From assembly GCA_009789175.1 (NCBI GenBank), contig CP046867.1, forward strand, positions 62,001-126,000: a stretch of 64,000 bases of DNA, given 5' to 3'. Under the pieces are notes generated by a model. That model had not been told where the DNA came from. It was given only the letters and a program-made list of their open reading frames with translations, and did not search any database. The position numbers and the translations under genes were made by a program. Below, in pieces: positions 63,814-64,000 of the stretch (position 1 is its first letter; every line of letters begins with the position of its first letter). Source of the DNA: Salinibaculum litoreum (lineage in GTDB: Archaea > Halobacteriota > Halobacteria > Halobacteriales > Haloarculaceae).

Positions 63814-64000
63814 ATGACTGATAATTCTCCCACCGATTTCACGACTACAGAACGGACAGCTTCCCCTATGTTCGAGATTCTTGAGGCGACCCGCGACGAC
63901 GTGGTCGCAGTTCGGATGGGGCGTGGCACGCCCGCCGGGTATCGGGAGTTCTACGATATCCTCGTGGAGAAGAACGACGAGTACGGGACGGTACACGTCT
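63814..64000 (+). CDS. SpoIIAA/STAS-like protein, 3' end outside window
   Basis: Beginning 3 bp after the CDF stop, the frame reads MTDNSPTDFTTTERTASPMF, EILEATRDDVVAVRMGRGTP and YREFYDILVEKNDEYGTVHV. It resembles SpoIIAA-like (DUF3478) STAS proteins that pair with membrane transporters. It is probably co-transcribed with the CDF gene. The end is cut by the window edge. Confidence 0.6.
   Translation, partial: MTDNSPTDFTTTERTASPMFEILEATRDDVVAVRMGRGTPAGYREFYDILVEKNDEYGTVHV

Overview
The window looks like part of a haloarchaeal (class Halobacteria) megaplasmid or other accessory replicon. The proteins are acidic, several exported proteins carry twin-arginine signals with lipoboxes, and there are multi-PAS histidine kinases, an Orc1/Cdc6 initiator, TFB (archaeal TFIIB) genes, ISH-type transposases and many small proteins typical of haloarchaeal plasmids. 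Assignments rest on reading the sequence and on recalled family knowledge; no database search was run.

Layout. 0-11 kb: transposase remnants, a zinc-ribbon protein, an AhpD-like protein, two related PAS histidine kinases around two Tat-exported proteins, and small gene fragments. 11-13.1 kb: a replication origin (inverted G-rich ORB-like repeats around an AT-rich stretch) with its Orc1/Cdc6 gene. 13.4-27.1 kb: a complete type I-D CRISPR-Cas locus. The leftward operon is cas6-cas10d-csc2-csc1-cas3'-cas4-cas1-cas2, flanked by two arrays of 35 and 15 repeats with 37-nt units. Both arrays are transcribed away from the cas genes, and a Csa3-like CARF regulator is divergent from cas6. The 262-bp cas6-cas10d gap holds a repeat-like element followed by a pseudo-spacer. 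This pseudo-spacer matches a GTG-flanked site beside a TATA-like box in the same gap, with the first mismatch at position 6. That is the architecture of a CreTA (CRISPR-guarded toxin-antitoxin) module, known to me only from type I-B loci, and it is the main finding.

27-37 kb: an archaeal ATPase, NikR with a NicO-type nickel exporter or importer, a CopB copper ATPase with a broken copper chaperone, transposase debris, an AT-rich HD-domain gene and a frameshifted DsbA-like gene. 37.4-41.2 kb: a 5'-truncated family B polymerase and a second origin-like block of iterons with no initiator gene beside it. 41.2-53 kb: a leftward block of plasmid genes (ArdC-like metallopeptidase, SWIM protein, DUF6610-like, DUF6166-like, small zinc proteins) plus an Mrr-type nuclease and a tandem UspA protein. 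53.6-64 kb: a CGCGG-type RiPP precursor beside an enolase-superfamily gene, a ferritin-like gene split by a 1,240-bp IS, a quinol nitric oxide reductase, a broken Doc toxin with an intact small partner, a frameshifted tfb and a CDF metal exporter.

Two dispersed elements tie the plasmid block together. The first is a pair of 10-bp arms (TTAACCAACA / TGTTGGTTAA) about 22 bp apart, present six times, with one pair on each side of the CRISPR locus. The second is a U-tract followed by a GC-rich hairpin just upstream of at least eight start codons. Many genes carry single-base frameshifts or in-frame stops, so the replicon is decaying in places or the assembly has uncorrected indels.
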